Assembly (NCBI GenBank): GCA_023653115.1
Contig: JAMNXO010000001.1
Location: forward strand, 310,001-374,000
Reading direction: 5' to 3'
DNA: 64,000 nt
DNA from: Erythrobacter sp.
Lineage (GTDB): Bacteria; Pseudomonadota; Alphaproteobacteria; Sphingomonadales; Sphingomonadaceae
Below the pieces are notes generated by a model. It saw only the letters and a list, made by a program, of their open reading frames with translations. It made no database searches and was not told the origin of the DNA. Position numbers and translations under genes: made by a program. Within the stretch, counting starts at the first letter, position 1; each line of letters opens with the position of its first letter. Of the stretch, positions 1 to 11,086 are shown piece by piece.

Positions 1-404
1 CGTCCCACAATCTCGCGGTAGAAGATGTTCGCCAACTGCCCCGCGAGCGATCCGCCCGCGCTGCCGGGGAAGCTGCGATTGAGGTCGCGCCGGTCGGGCA
101 GGTAGCGCGAATGGGTGATGAAGCCGAAGATATTGGCGACCGGCACCAGCAGCACCGTGCCGGCCAACGCCTGCGGATCGATCTCCTGCGCCAGCCGCTG
201 GATCACCGCCGTGCCGACAATCTCGTCGCCGTGGATGGCCGCGCTCACGAAGATCGCCGGGCCGGGCCTGGCGCCGTGCAGCACCCTCACCGCTAGCGAC
301 GAGGCGGTGCCGGTGGCCAGGGTGGTGATCGGAAAGGCCAGATCGCGCGTGGTGCCGGGCGCAATATCCTCGCCGGCGATGGTGAATGGTTGAACCTGAT
401 CCAT
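1..404 (-). CDS. Succinylglutamate desuccinylase/aspartoacylase family protein (M14-like), partial, C-terminus beyond window edge
   Basis: Reverse-strand reading from ATG at 404: MDQVQPFTIAGEDIAPGTTRDLAFPITTLATGTASSLAVRVLHGARPGPAIFVSAAIHGDEIVGTAVIQRLAQEIDPQALAGTVLLVPVANIFGF...; HGDE metal-binding motif; runs off the left edge. Confidence 0.8.
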   Translation of the reverse strand, partial: MDQVQPFTIAGEDIAPGTTRDLAFPITTLATGTASSLAVRVLHGARPGPAIFVSAAIHGDEIVGTAVIQRLAQEIDPQALAGTVLLVPVANIFGFITHSRYLPDRRDLNRSFPGSAGGSLAGQLANIFYREIVG

Positions 405-516
405 GATGCGCGTCGCCCCCTCGACCTGCCCCGCAAGCGCCAAGGAGTAACGCGCAAGTTGCCAAAGCGCAAAGCCCCTCGCTTTTTCCCGCGCCGGTGC
501 CTACATCGCGCGTCCC

Positions 517-999
517 ATGGCACGCCCCAAACCCGTCACCTTCGACAAGCTCAAGATCGTCGCCGAGAACCGCCGCGCGCGGTTCGATTACTATATCGAG
601 GATACCTTCGAGGCCGGGCTCGCCTTGCAGGGCACCGAGGTTAAGGCGCTCAGGGCGGGCGAGGCGAGCATTGCCGAAAGCTATGCCGAGGTGAAGGATG
701 GGCAGGTGTGGCTGATCAACGCCAACATCCCCGAATACAGCCACGGCAACCGCCTCAACCACGAACCGCGCCGCCCGCGCAAACTGCTGCTGCACGAGCG
801 CGAGATCGAAAAGTTCGTCGGTGCGGTGGAGCGCAAGGGCATGACGCTGGTGCCGCTGATGGTCTATTTCAACAGCACCGGCCGGGCCAAGGTCGAACTG
901 GCGCTCGCCAAGGGCAAGCAGACCCACGACAAGCGCGCCACGATCAAGGACCGCGACTGGAAACGCGACAAGGCGCGGTTGATGCGCGACAAGGGTTGA
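517..999 (+). CDS. smpB: SsrA-binding protein SmpB
   Basis: 160 aa; [62 protein letters not shown] and C-terminal [26 protein letters not shown] are SmpB signatures. Confidence 0.97.
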   Translation: MARPKPVTFDKLKIVAENRRARFDYYIEDTFEAGLALQGTEVKALRAGEASIAESYAEVKDGQVWLINANIPEYSHGNRLNHEPRRPRKLLLHEREIEKFVGAVERKGMTLVPLMVYFNSTGRAKVELALAKGKQTHDKRATIKDRDWKRDKARLMRDKG

Positions 1000-1188
1000 G
1001 CGCGCGGGGCTGAGCGGGCGGGCCTGAACGGACGGGACTGAGCGGGCAGCGCTGAAAAAATCACGGTTTGCGCCGGATTCACCTACTGGTCAGGAACCCG
1101 ATGCTACCCATATGCGCTACATGGTTCCTGTGATGATTCCCGTTCTGCCAGCTGTGACGAGCCGTGCGCCTGAGCGCCGGGGCGGGGC

Positions 1189-1806
1189 GTGCCTGTGACG
1201 CAGTCTGAATCGCCCAAGCCAAGTGTCTCGAAACGCTCGAAGACCTGGGCGATGGACATCATCCGCAAAAATACGCCGACCCGTGAGGAAATGGCCGAGA
1301 ACAAGTATCTCGCTCCGATCGCGCACCGCTTTCTTTCGCCCGAATTGTGGCGCTTCACCCGCCGCTCGGTGCCGCGCGGCGTGGCGCTCGGGCTGTTTGC
1401 GGCCTTCATCATTCCGCTGGGGCAGATTTTCCTGTCGGCCTTTCTCGCCTTGCCGATGCGCGCCAATGTGCCGCTGGCGGCCTTGGTGACCTTCGTGACC
1501 AACCCCTTCACGCTGCCTTTCTGGCTGGTGATCGCCAACCGCATCGGCGACTTCACCTTGCGCTTCGATGCCACCGCGCCGGCCGTGGCCAGCGCCAAAG
1601 CCAATAGCGGGGTCTGGGCCTTCCTGATGGATGCCTATCAGGTCGCCGGTGCCACGGTGGTGGGTTATCTGGTGCTTTCGCTCGTCGCTCCGGGGGTGGG
1701 CTATGTGGTGTCCGGCTGGGTGTGGCGCGCTGTGGTGGCGCGCAAACGCGCCAAACGGTTGAAGGTGATGGAAGCCCGGCTCGACCAGCGGCTCGGGGCG
1801 CGTTAG
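1189..1806 (+). CDS. DUF2062 domain-containing membrane protein
   Basis: 205 aa; RRSVPRGVALGLFAAFIIPLGQIFLSAFLALPMRANVPLAALVTFVTNPFTLPFWLVIANRIG resembles DUF2062. Confidence 0.85.
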   Translation: MPVTQSESPKPSVSKRSKTWAMDIIRKNTPTREEMAENKYLAPIAHRFLSPELWRFTRRSVPRGVALGLFAAFIIPLGQIFLSAFLALPMRANVPLAALVTFVTNPFTLPFWLVIANRIGDFTLRFDATAPAVASAKANSGVWAFLMDAYQVAGATVVGYLVLSLVAPGVGYVVSGWVWRAVVARKRAKRLKVMEARLDQRLGAR

Positions 1807-1828
1807 GGACGGGAGCTGACCGGGCGCG

Positions 1829-4399
1829 ATGCGCGCTACGGTCGCGATCCAGCCACAGGAACACCCGCGCTTGTCCGAGCCCAGCCGCCGCATTCCCCGA
1901 CGCCCGGAGCTTCCCGCGAGCGGCCAGCTGGAAAGCCTGGCTGCGCTCGCGCCGTCTTCCACGCTTCTGATGGGCCTCGCCGGCGCGCTGGTGGTGAGTG
2001 CGGCAGTGCTGTTTCTGGCGACCTCGAGCTGGCTGGTGGCGCTGGCGTTCCTGCTCGGGGTCGGCGTGCTGCTCGGTGCGGGATTGGTGTTCGAGCGGAT
2101 GCGCACCGCGCCTGCGACCGATCAACTCGCTCCGCCGGACTGGACAGTAACCGTCGCCGCGATCGAGCAGGCCGGCGAAGCCGTCGCCATTACCGACCGC
2201 GCCAACCGTCTCGTGTGTGCCAACAGCCAGTTTCTCGAAAGCTTCGGCGTCAGCGCCGCGCCCCCCGCGCTGCCGTTCGCGCGCGAGGCACTTGAGGTGG
2301 TGACCCGGCTGGCGCGCGATGCCTGGCGTGACGGAGCCGCCGCGATCGAACTGCTCCCCATGCCCGAAGGCGAGGTGGACTGGCAGATCTCCGCCATGCG
2401 CGCAGGGCGGGGCGAGGACCATCTGGTCTGGCGGCTGCGCCCGCTGACCCGCGCCAGCAGCGTGAGCCTGGGCGCGCTCGATCTCGCCGGACCTTTCGGC
2501 AAGATGCTCAGCCGGGCGGGAATCGAGACCGCGATCACCACGGCCGACGGCATTATCCGCGCTGTCAGCGCCGGGTTTGCCGAGCGCGCCGCAGGTGATG
2601 ATCGCGCCACCTTGATGGGGCAGGACTTCGTCAGCTTCCTGCGCAGCGACGAGCGTGACCGCATCTTCTTCGCCCGCGAAGGGCGCGGCGGCACCCCGCA
2701 GACGCTGGTCGACGTGCCGCTGATCGATCCTTCCACCCAGACCGTGCCTGCCGGGCCGGACGAGGCGACCTCGCTGATGCTCCTGATCGATTCGGGTGTC
2801 GGCATCGGCTCGGGCTGGGATGGCACCGCGCAGGCCGGGGTCGCGCAGCTTGACGCGCTGCTCGGACAATTGCCGCTCGGCCTCGCCATGACCGACCGTG
2901 ACGGGCGCTTCCTGTTCGGTAACGAGGCGTTCCTGCGCGCGGTCGCCCGCGAAGGGCGGGGGCTGCCCGCCTTCCCGACCGATCTGGTCACGCGCGAGGA
3001 CAAGCCCGCGCTGTCCGACGCGGTGCGCCGCCACGGGCGCGGGCCTTCGACCAGCGGCGACGTCGCGGTGCGGCTGGTGAACAGCCCGGAAGAACCTGTC
3101 TCCCTCGGCCTGGCCGGCGTGCGCGGGCTGGGCGAGGCAGCGGTGCTTTTGAGCCTTGCGGATTCAAGCCAGGAAAACCAGCTGCGCCGTCAGGTCGCGC
3201 AGGCCACCAAGATGCAGGCGGTCGGCCAGCTCGCCGGCGGGGTCGCGCATGACTTCAACAACGTGCTGACCGCGATCATCGGCACCTGCGATCTGATGCT
3301 GCTGCGCCATATCCCGGGCGACAGCGACTACGACGATATCCAGCAGATCCGCGCCAATTCGAACGGCGCCGCCGCGCTCACCCGCCAGCTGCTCGCCTTC
3401 TCGCGCCAGCAGACCCTGCGCCCCGAAGTCATCCAGCTGCCCGATGTGGTGAGCGAGGTCAGCCCGCTGATCAAGCGCCTGCTGGGCGAGAAGATCACCT
3501 ATTACGTCCAGCATGACCGCAATCTCGGACCGGTGCGGGCTGACCCGCAGCAGCTCGAACAGGTGATCATGAACCTCGCCGTCAACGCGCGGGATGCGAT
3601 CCAGTCGCGCGGGAATGGCACCGGCCGGATCTCGTTGTTCACCCGCCACCTGCACGCGACCGAGGTGGTGCAGCTGGGTTCCGAAGTGCTGCCTGCGGCC
3701 GATTACACCGTGCTGATCGTGCAGGACACCGGCGGCGGCATCCCTCCGCACGTGCTGCCCAAGCTGTTCGAACCGTTCTTCACCACCAAGGAACAGGGCA
3801 AGGGCACCGGCCTCGGCCTGTCGACCGCCTACGGGATCGTCAAGCAATCGGGCGGCTTCATCTTTGCCGACAACACCAAGGACAAGTCCGGCCACCCGAC
3901 AGGCGCGCGCTTCACGGTCTATTTCCCGGTGCATCGCGGCGAGGTGCCCAAAAAGCGCGAGGTCAAGGCGCCGCTGATCTCGTCCGAATGGTCGGCCGGC
4001 GGCAAGGTGCTGCTGGTGGAAGACGAGGACATGGTGCGCGCCGTCGCCGAACGGGCGCTGGTGCGTGCAGGCTATGATGTAAAGGCCTGCGCCAATGGCG
4101 AGGAGGGGCTGGCGGCCATCACCGAAGGCACGGTGCAGTTCGATATCGTGGTCAGCGATGTGGTGATGCCGGGGATGGATGGCCCCGCGATGGTGCGCGC
4201 CATCCGCGCACGGCTGCCGAAAATGCCCGTGCTGTTCATGTCGGGCTATGCCGAGGAACAGCTGCGCCGGGACATCGACATTCCCGATATGCACTTCATT
4301 CCCAAACCCTTCAGCGTGGCCGCCATCGGCGACAAGGTCGGCGCGGTTCTGCGCCAGGCGCGGACCGATCAGGCCGAAGCCGAAGCGGCCGCCAAGTAA
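1829..4399 (+). CDS. cckA: Hybrid sensor histidine kinase, CckA-type (TM-PAS-HisKA-HATPase-REC)
   Basis: 856 aa; H-box VGQLAGGVAHDFNNVLTAIIGTCDLMLLRH, N/G boxes MNLAVNARDAI...GTGLGLSTAYGIVKQSGG, C-terminal receiver VLLVEDEDMVRAVAERAL...VVSDVVMPGMDG. Confidence 0.92.
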   Translation: MRATVAIQPQEHPRLSEPSRRIPRRPELPASGQLESLAALAPSSTLLMGLAGALVVSAAVLFLATSSWLVALAFLLGVGVLLGAGLVFERMRTAPATDQLAPPDWTVTVAAIEQAGEAVAITDRANRLVCANSQFLESFGVSAAPPALPFAREALEVVTRLARDAWRDGAAAIELLPMPEGEVDWQISAMRAGRGEDHLVWRLRPLTRASSVSLGALDLAGPFGKMLSRAGIETAITTADGIIRAVSAGFAERAAGDDRATLMGQDFVSFLRSDERDRIFFAREGRGGTPQTLVDVPLIDPSTQTVPAGPDEATSLMLLIDSGVGIGSGWDGTAQAGVAQLDALLGQLPLGLAMTDRDGRFLFGNEAFLRAVAREGRGLPAFPTDLVTREDKPALSDAVRRHGRGPSTSGDVAVRLVNSPEEPVSLGLAGVRGLGEAAVLLSLADSSQENQLRRQVAQATKMQAVGQLAGGVAHDFNNVLTAIIGTCDLMLLRHIPGDSDYDDIQQIRANSNGAAALTRQLLAFSRQQTLRPEVIQLPDVVSEVSPLIKRLLGEKITYYVQHDRNLGPVRADPQQLEQVIMNLAVNARDAIQSRGNGTGRISLFTRHLHATEVVQLGSEVLPAADYTVLIVQDTGGGIPPHVLPKLFEPFFTTKEQGKGTGLGLSTAYGIVKQSGGFIFADNTKDKSGHPTGARFTVYFPVHRGEVPKKREVKAPLISSEWSAGGKVLLVEDEDMVRAVAERALVRAGYDVKACANGEEGLAAITEGTVQFDIVVSDVVMPGMDGPAMVRAIRARLPKMPVLFMSGYAEEQLRRDIDIPDMHFIPKPFSVAAIGDKVGAVLRQARTDQAEAEAAAK

Positions 4400-4440
4400 G
4401 AGCACGCAAGCTTTTGCCGGGCTTGTAGGAAATTATTTTC

Positions 4441-4455
4441 GTTCCCCCCTTGTTC
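4441..4455 (+). promoter_or_regulatory. Putative LexA/SOS box (GTTC-N7-GTTC) upstream of recA
   Basis: GTTCcccccttGTTC read directly; matches the alphaproteobacterial LexA consensus GTTCN7GTTC; about 90 bp upstream of recA ATG. Confidence 0.75.
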
Positions 4456-4542
4456 CAGTAGAACAAATGCGATACATCGCAATCCCAAGGACGGTCGTCG
4501 AAAACTGGTGACCGCCTCTAGGCAAGCGAAGGAGCGCGTGCG

Positions 4543-5607
4543 ATGGCTACGTCATTGAAGCTGGTAGATAAGGAAAAAGACGTGGATCGTCAGAAGGCTC
4601 TCGAAGCCGCGCTCGCACAGATTGACCGGGCTTTCGGCAAGGGTTCGGCGATGAAGCTGGGCCAGAAGGAAACCATGCAGGTCGAAGCGATTTCGACCGG
4701 CTCGCTCGGGCTCGACATCGCGCTGGGCGTGGGCGGTTTGCCCAAGGGCCGCGTGATCGAAGTCTATGGTCCGGAAAGCTCGGGCAAGACCACGCTGGCA
4801 CTGCACGTGATTGCCGAGGCCCAGAAGGCCGGCGGCACCGCAGCCTTCGTCGATGCCGAACACGCGCTCGATCCGGTCTATGCCAAGAAGCTCGGCGTCA
4901 ACATTGATGAACTGATCGTCTCGCAGCCTGATACCGGCGAACAGGCGCTCGAAATCGTCGACACGCTGGTGCGTTCTAACGCGATTGACGTGCTGGTGGT
5001 CGATTCGGTCGCGGCGCTGGTGCCGCGCGCGGAAATCGAAGGCGAGATGGGCGATTCGCACGTCGGCTTGCAGGCTCGCCTGATGAGCCAGTCGCTGCGC
5101 AAGCTGACCGGCTCGATCAACCGCTCCAAGTGCATGGTGATCTTCATCAACCAGCTGCGCATGAAGATCGGCGTGATGTACGGCAATCCGGAAACCACCA
5201 CCGGTGGCAACGCGCTCAAGTTCTACGCGTCCGTCCGGCTCGACATCCGCCGCACCGGCCAGATCAAGGACCGTGACGAGATTATCGGCAACACCACCCG
5301 CGTGAAGGTGGTCAAGAACAAGGTTGCCCCGCCGTTCAAGCAGGTCGAATTCGACATCATGTATGGCGAAGGCATCTCCAAGATCGGGGAAATTCTCGAT
5401 CTTGGCGTCAAGGCCGGCATCGTGGAGAAGTCGGGGAGCTGGTTCTCCTACGATTCCATCCGCATCGGTCAGGGCCGCGAGAACGCCAAGACCTTCCTCA
5501 AGGAAAATGCAGAACTTTGCGACCGCCTGGAAGCTGCGATCCGCAGCCGGACCGACGCGGTGGCCGGGGAGATGATGACAGGGCCGGACGCGGACCCCGA
5601 AGACTGA
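4543..5607 (+). CDS. recA: Recombinase RecA
   Basis: 354 aa; [79 protein letters not shown]. Confidence 0.99.
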   Translation: MATSLKLVDKEKDVDRQKALEAALAQIDRAFGKGSAMKLGQKETMQVEAISTGSLGLDIALGVGGLPKGRVIEVYGPESSGKTTLALHVIAEAQKAGGTAAFVDAEHALDPVYAKKLGVNIDELIVSQPDTGEQALEIVDTLVRSNAIDVLVVDSVAALVPRAEIEGEMGDSHVGLQARLMSQSLRKLTGSINRSKCMVIFINQLRMKIGVMYGNPETTTGGNALKFYASVRLDIRRTGQIKDRDEIIGNTTRVKVVKNKVAPPFKQVEFDIMYGEGISKIGEILDLGVKAGIVEKSGSWFSYDSIRIGQGRENAKTFLKENAELCDRLEAAIRSRTDAVAGEMMTGPDADPED

Positions 5608-5676
5608 TCCCCAAGCGGGCGTGCGCGCGGAGTGTCCCCTCCGTGCCTGTCCCATGGCGCCCGGAAACCCGGAAAG

Positions 5677-5715
5677 CCGGCACGAGACCTCTCTCCAGGG
5701 CTCGGGCCGGTTTTT
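5677..5715 (+). terminator. Rho-independent terminator downstream of recA
   Basis: CCGGCACGAG ... CTCGGGCCGG (10-bp arms, one mismatch) followed by TTTTT. Confidence 0.7.
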
Positions 5716-5853
5716 CGTTTCCGCAGCCGGGGCTGCACAGCGCCTTTGCCGCGCTGCAATTGTGGATCAGCGGCAACACTCAGGAGGTGCGGTGAAGCGT
5801 GGCCTATGCGCGCTCCATTGCCTAACGCCCTCGCATTGCCTAACTGCACCGCC

Positions 5854-8511
5854 ATGAGCTCTACCAACGAAATCCGCCGGTCCTTCCTCGACTATTTCGG
5901 CAAGGCCGGACACGCCGTCACGCCGAGCGCGCCGCTCGTTCCCTACAACGATCCGACGCTGATGTTCGTCAACGCCGGGATGGTGCCGTTCAAAAACGTG
6001 TTCACCGGGCTCGAGACCCCGCCCGCGCCGCGCGCCGCCTCCTCGCAGAAATGTGTGCGCGCCGGGGGCAAGCACAATGATCTCGACAATGTCGGCTACA
6101 CCGCGCGGCACCACACCTTCTTCGAGATGCTCGGCAACTTCTCGTTCGGTGACTATTTCAAGGAACAGGCGATCGCGCACGCCTGGACACTGCTGACCGG
6201 CGAATGGGGCCTGCCCAAGGACCGGCTCACCGTCACTGTCTACCATACGGATGACGAAGCCGCCGGCCTGTGGCGCAAGATCGCCGGCCTGCGGGAAGAA
6301 CGCATCATCCGCATCAGCACCAATGACAACTTCTGGTCGATGGGCGACACCGGCCCCTGCGGGCCGTGTTCGGAAATCTTCTACGATCACGGCGACCACA
6401 TCTTCGGCGGCCCTCCCGGCAGCCCGGACGAGGATGGTGACCGCTTCGTCGAGATCTGGAACCTTGTGTTCATGCAATACGAGCAGCAGGCCGATGGCAC
6501 CCGCCGCGATCTGCCCAAGCCCTCGATCGACACCGGCATGGGGATCGAGCGCGTCGCTGCTGTCCTGCAGGGCGTCCACGACAACTACGACACTGACACC
6601 TTCAAGGCGCTGATCGCGGCCTCGGAAGGCCTCACCAATGTCGCCGCCAAGGGCGATTCGGCCGCCAGCCACCGCGTGATCGCCGATCACCTGCGTTCGG
6701 TCAGCTTCCTGATGGCCGACGGCGTGCTGCCGTCGAACGAGGGCCGCGGCTATGTGCTGCGCCGGATCATGCGCCGCGCGATGCGCCATGCGCACCTTTT
6801 GGGCGCAGCCGAGCCCCTGATGCACCGCCTCGTGCCTGCGCTCGTGACCGAGATGGGCGCTGCTTACCCCGAGCTTTCGCGCGGGCAGGCGCTGATCGAG
6901 GAAGTGCTCGAGCGCGAGGAAACCCAGTTCCGCCGCACGCTCGACAAGGGCCTCAAACTGCTCGACGAAGCCACCGGCGACATGACGACTGGCGGCGAGC
7001 TCGACGGCGAAATCGCCTTCCGCCTCTACGACACCTTCGGCTTCCCCTATGATCTTACCGAAGACGCCCTGCGCGCCCGCGGCATCGGGGTGGACCGCGA
7101 GGGCTTTGACGCCGCGATGGCGCGCCAGAAGGCGGCGGCGCGTGCGGCGTGGAAGGGCTCGGGCGAAGCGGCCTCGGGCGAAGTCTGGTTCGACATTGCC
7201 GAGCGCGAAGGCGCGACCGAATTCACCGGCTATGCCGCCACCAGCGGCGAGGGCCGCGTGGTCGCCATCGTCAAGGGCGGGGCTGAAGTCCAGCAGGCCG
7301 GCGCGGGCGACGAGGTGGTGATCCTCACCAACCAGACCCCGTTCTACGGCGAAAGCGGCGGCCAGACCGGCGATGCCGGCAGCATGGCGAACCTCGCCGG
7401 GTTCAAGGCCAGCGTCACCGACACTGCCAAGCCGCTGGGCCGCCTCCACGCGCATCAGGTGCGCATCGCAGCCGGCGCGATTGCGGTCGGCGACACGGTC
7501 GAGCTCAAGGTCGATGCCGAGCGGCGTGACCGGATCCGCGCCAACCATTCGGCCACCCACTTGGTTCACGCCGCGCTGCGCAACCGGCTCGGCGGGCACG
7601 TGACCCAGAAGGGCAGCATGGTCGCCGAAGACCGGCTGCGCTTCGACTTCTCGCAACCCGTCGCGCTGACCCCTGAGGACATCGCGGCGATCGAGGCCGA
7701 GGTGAACGCCGAAATCCGCGCCAACGAAACGGTCGGCACCCGGCTGATGACCCCGGACGATGCGGTGGCCGCGGGCGCGTTGGCGCTGTTCGGCGAGAAA
7801 TATGGCGACGAAGTCCGCGTGCTCTCGATGGGCCGTTCCAGCCGCGAAGGCCGGACCTATTCGGTCGAACTGTGCGGCGGCACCCATGTGCGCGCAACGG
7901 GCGATATCGGGGTATTCCGGATCGTTTCGGAGAGCGCGGTGTCCTCGGGCGTGCGCCGGATCGAGGCGTTGACGGGCGAGGCTGCGCGCGCCTGGCTGGT
8001 GGCACGCGAGGATGCGCTCAAGGCAGCGGCGGGCGTGATCCGTGCGATGCCGGAGGAAGTGCCTGCGCGGCTCGCGGCGCTGATGGACGAGCGCAAGCGG
8101 CTCGAAAAGGAACTGGCCGAAGCCAAGAAGGCGCTCGCGCTGGGCGGCGGCGGGACGGGCGGGGATGCAGCGCCGGCCGACGAAGCGATCGCGGGCGTGG
8201 CTTTCAGCGGTCAGGTGCTGGGTGGGCTCGATCCCAAGGAACTGCGCCCGCTGCTCGATGCGGCCAAGCAGCGCATGGGTTCGGGCGTGGCGGTGATGAT
8301 CGCGGTCAACGATGGCAAGGCGAGTATCGCCGCTGCCGTTACGGATGACCTCACCGCGCGCTTCAGCGCGGTCGATCTGGTGCGCGCAGGCGTGGAAGCC
8401 CTCGGCGGCAAGGGCGGCGGCGGTCGGCCCGACATGGCGCAGGGCGGCGGCCCTGATGGCGACAAGGCGGCCGAGGCGCTGGCTGCGGTCAGGGCCGTGC
8501 TGGCGGGATGA
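5854..8511 (+). CDS. alaS: Alanyl-tRNA synthetase
   Basis: [52 protein letters not shown]...; ORF opens at 5632 but the conserved N-terminus begins at 5854; [12 protein letters not shown] editing motif and C-terminal DHHA1 region. Confidence 0.98.
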   Translation: MSSTNEIRRSFLDYFGKAGHAVTPSAPLVPYNDPTLMFVNAGMVPFKNVFTGLETPPAPRAASSQKCVRAGGKHNDLDNVGYTARHHTFFEMLGNFSFGDYFKEQAIAHAWTLLTGEWGLPKDRLTVTVYHTDDEAAGLWRKIAGLREERIIRISTNDNFWSMGDTGPCGPCSEIFYDHGDHIFGGPPGSPDEDGDRFVEIWNLVFMQYEQQADGTRRDLPKPSIDTGMGIERVAAVLQGVHDNYDTDTFKALIAASEGLTNVAAKGDSAASHRVIADHLRSVSFLMADGVLPSNEGRGYVLRRIMRRAMRHAHLLGAAEPLMHRLVPALVTEMGAAYPELSRGQALIEEVLEREETQFRRTLDKGLKLLDEATGDMTTGGELDGEIAFRLYDTFGFPYDLTEDALRARGIGVDREGFDAAMARQKAAARAAWKGSGEAASGEVWFDIAEREGATEFTGYAATSGEGRVVAIVKGGAEVQQAGAGDEVVILTNQTPFYGESGGQTGDAGSMANLAGFKASVTDTAKPLGRLHAHQVRIAAGAIAVGDTVELKVDAERRDRIRANHSATHLVHAALRNRLGGHVTQKGSMVAEDRLRFDFSQPVALTPEDIAAIEAEVNAEIRANETVGTRLMTPDDAVAAGALALFGEKYGDEVRVLSMGRSSREGRTYSVELCGGTHVRATGDIGVFRIVSESAVSSGVRRIEALTGEAARAWLVAREDALKAAAGVIRAMPEEVPARLAALMDERKRLEKELAEAKKALALGGGGTGGDAAPADEAIAGVAFSGQVLGGLDPKELRPLLDAAKQRMGSGVAVMIAVNDGKASIAAAVTDDLTARFSAVDLVRAGVEALGGKGGGGRPDMAQGGGPDGDKAAEALAAVRAVLAG

Positions 8512-9266
8512 GGCGACGCGGCCTCGGCTGTATGGCCGCGCTGGCCGCGCTGGCGGGGGCTCCGGCCGCATCGCAGGAAATGCCGGGCCTCACCTTCGGC
8601 GGGACTCTGTTCGATGTGACAGGCGCGGGGACGCTTGAACTTGGCACCATCGACGATGTGTTGCAGCCATTTGCGCGGGATTTCCAGAAGGGGCGCGAAC
8701 GGCTCGCGGTTGAGGTCACGGTGGACCGTGACGGGACCGTGATAGATTGCAGGACCAAAGCCTCACCGATCCTGGCCGAAGCGGGCCAAGCTGTTTGCGC
8801 CAATGCGGTGAAGGCCGGACGGTTCCGCCAATATCCGCAGCTTGTGCTGGATTATACTCGGGCGACCTATGGATTTGCGATCCGCGCCATGCGCGAACAA
8901 CCGGGCAAGGGCGCGCAATTCCTGATCAGCCCGGACTTTCCGCTGAGTAGGATATCCATCCGCTTTGGCAGCGATCCCATCCCGCCCGAGGGGCAGCGGC
9001 TCAAGATTACCGATCTTGTGGCAACCCCGATGGAATATCCCCGCGAGGCGCTGCAAAACGAAATCGAAGCGCGGGTTATGGTTGCGGTCACTTTCGGCGT
9101 GGATGGCCGCACCAAAACTTGCCGCCCGGTTTATTCGTCGAATACGTCCCGGATGGCTTACGAGACCTGTCTCGCCGCACGCCGGGGGTTTCGATTGATC
9201 AGTCCGCCGGACGAGCGCCCGTTCAATTGGATAACCACCTGGAAACTGGCTGACTCATCCTCCTAA
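8508..9266 (+). CDS. Hypothetical protein with signal peptide and two TonB-like/energy-transducer-like segments
   Basis: 252 aa; N-terminal hydrophobic [55 protein letters not shown] resembles a TonB C-terminal fold; 4-bp overlap with alaS stop. Confidence 0.6.
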   Translation: MRRRGLGCMAALAALAGAPAASQEMPGLTFGGTLFDVTGAGTLELGTIDDVLQPFARDFQKGRERLAVEVTVDRDGTVIDCRTKASPILAEAGQAVCANAVKAGRFRQYPQLVLDYTRATYGFAIRAMREQPGKGAQFLISPDFPLSRISIRFGSDPIPPEGQRLKITDLVATPMEYPREALQNEIEARVMVAVTFGVDGRTKTCRPVYSSNTSRMAYETCLAARRGFRLISPPDERPFNWITTWKLADSSS

Positions 9267-11032
9267 CCCGCCGCGCTGTTGGTTGTCCGCAGCTTCGGCT
9301 TTTCCGTCAGCCCGCCCTCGCGCTCCAGCTGTTCGCGGAATTCGTCGCGCTTGGCGTGAATCGAGGCGATCACCGGCCCCATCGCCACGCCGATATCGAC
9401 CAGCACGGCTTCGGACAGTTGCAGCGAGCTTTCCAGCGTCTCTGGCACCGCATGGCTCGCCCCTGCGCGGTACAAGGTCGCGGCGTGATCCATGTCACGG
9501 GCGCGGGCAACGATCAGCAGATCGGGATAGGCCTGCCTAAGCTTGGTGACGAGACGCTGGGCGAGCACCGGCTCGTCCATCGTCAGCACCACTGCGGGCG
9601 CGTTTTCGACCCCGAGCCGCGCCAGCGTGCCGCGCCGAGCGGCATCGCCGAAGGTGGCGCGGTAGCCGTCCTGCCGGGCGACGGCAATCAGGTCGGGGTT
9701 GGAATCGATCATCACATAGGGCCTGGCATGGGTGTGCATCATATCGGCCACCAGCCTGCCGACGCGCCCGCCGCCGACGATAATGGTGCGCGCCTCGGCG
9801 TCATCATCCCCGCCCGGGAGCTGCGGCGCATGGTCCACCCGGCGCGCGATCATCCGCCCGAGCTTGGCCAGCAGCGGGGTGATGGTGAGGCCGATCGCCG
9901 TGACGGTCTGCCAGAATTGCGCGGTATCGGTGTCGATCACCAGCGCCGCCGTGGCAGCTGCCAGCACGATCAGCGATGTCTCGCTGGGGCTGGCCATCAT
10001 CACGCCGGTCTCGGCGGCGGTGCTGCGCCGCGCGCCCATCAGCCGCAGCAATACGCCGGTGACCAGCGCCTTGAACGTCAGCACGCCCACCACGGCGAGG
10101 GCAAGCGCGCCGATCTGCTCGGTGATCTCCACCAGATTGATGCTCATGCCGATGGTGATCAGGAACACGCCCAAGGCAAGGCCCTTGAACGGCTCCATGA
10201 TCAGTTCGACTTCGGTGTGATATTCGGTTTCGGCGATCAGCAGGCCCGCAATCAGCGCGCCGACGATGGGCGAGAGGCCGACCAGCGCCGTGGCAAGGCT
10301 CGCGCCGATCACCACCAGCAGCGAGGCGGAAAGGAACAGTTCGGGGCTCTTGGTGCGGGCGGCCTGCGCGAACAGGCGGGGCAGGGCAAAGCGCCCCACC
10401 ACCAGCAGCACCGCGATCACCAATCCGCCTTGCCACAGCGTGGTGATCAGGCCCGCCCAGCCTTCCCCTTGCGCATTGGGGGCAAGCGCGCCGAGGATAA
10501 AGATGATCGGCACGATCATGATGTCCTCGAACAGCAGCATCGAGAGTGCCGCGCGGCCCACCGGCGTGCGGGTGCCTGATAGCGGCAGCACAATCGCGGT
10601 CGAGGAGAAGGCCAGCGCAAAGCCCAGCGCCAGCGCGCCAGAAGTGCTCATGTCGCTCACGAAGCCAAGGAACACAGCGAGCGATGAGCCGATGATGATC
10701 AGCTCGAGCGCACCGAGCCCGAACACCAGCCGCCGCAATTGCCACAGGCGGTTGAACGACAGCTCCAGCCCGATCGCGAACAGCAGCAGCACGATGCCGA
10801 AATCGGCAAACGGTGTGAGCACCTCGGGATTGGTGATGGTGATGTGCTCGATCCACGGCACACGCGCCACCAGCGAGCCGAGCCCGAACGGGCCGACCGC
10901 AACGCCGATCAGGATGAAACCGATGATCGGGGTGATGCGAAAGCGCGCGAAGACCGGAATCACGATCCCGGCTGCGCCAAGGATCACCAGCGCATCGGAC
11001 AGGAACGGGGTAGGGGTGAGTTCGCCAGCCAC
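9263..11032 (-). CDS. CPA2-family monovalent cation:proton antiporter with C-terminal TrkA-N/RCK domain (KefB/YbaL-like)
   Basis: 589 aa; Na_H_exchanger-like TM region plus ARTIIVGGGRVGRLVADMMHTHARPYVMIDSNPDLIAVARQDGYRATFGDAARRGTLARLGVENAPAVVLTMDEP. Confidence 0.9.
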   Translation of the reverse strand: MAGELTPTPFLSDALVILGAAGIVIPVFARFRITPIIGFILIGVAVGPFGLGSLVARVPWIEHITITNPEVLTPFADFGIVLLLFAIGLELSFNRLWQLRRLVFGLGALELIIIGSSLAVFLGFVSDMSTSGALALGFALAFSSTAIVLPLSGTRTPVGRAALSMLLFEDIMIVPIIFILGALAPNAQGEGWAGLITTLWQGGLVIAVLLVVGRFALPRLFAQAARTKSPELFLSASLLVVIGASLATALVGLSPIVGALIAGLLIAETEYHTEVELIMEPFKGLALGVFLITIGMSINLVEITEQIGALALAVVGVLTFKALVTGVLLRLMGARRSTAAETGVMMASPSETSLIVLAAATAALVIDTDTAQFWQTVTAIGLTITPLLAKLGRMIARRVDHAPQLPGGDDDAEARTIIVGGGRVGRLVADMMHTHARPYVMIDSNPDLIAVARQDGYRATFGDAARRGTLARLGVENAPAVVLTMDEPVLAQRLVTKLRQAYPDLLIVARARDMDHAATLYRAGASHAVPETLESSLQLSEAVLVDIGVAMGPVIASIHAKRDEFREQLEREGGLTEKPKLRTTNSAAG

Positions 11033-11086
11033 GTCATCGGCTTACCGCGCCGCGAAGGTGCTGTCACTTGCAGTGTGCGGGGGCGG

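Noticed and set aside
5767-8571. 934-aa minus-strand ORF antisense to alaS
   Set aside because: The plus strand encodes a clear full-length AlaS; the His/Arg/Gly-rich antisense ORF is a typical GC-rich mirror ORF without a recognisable domain.
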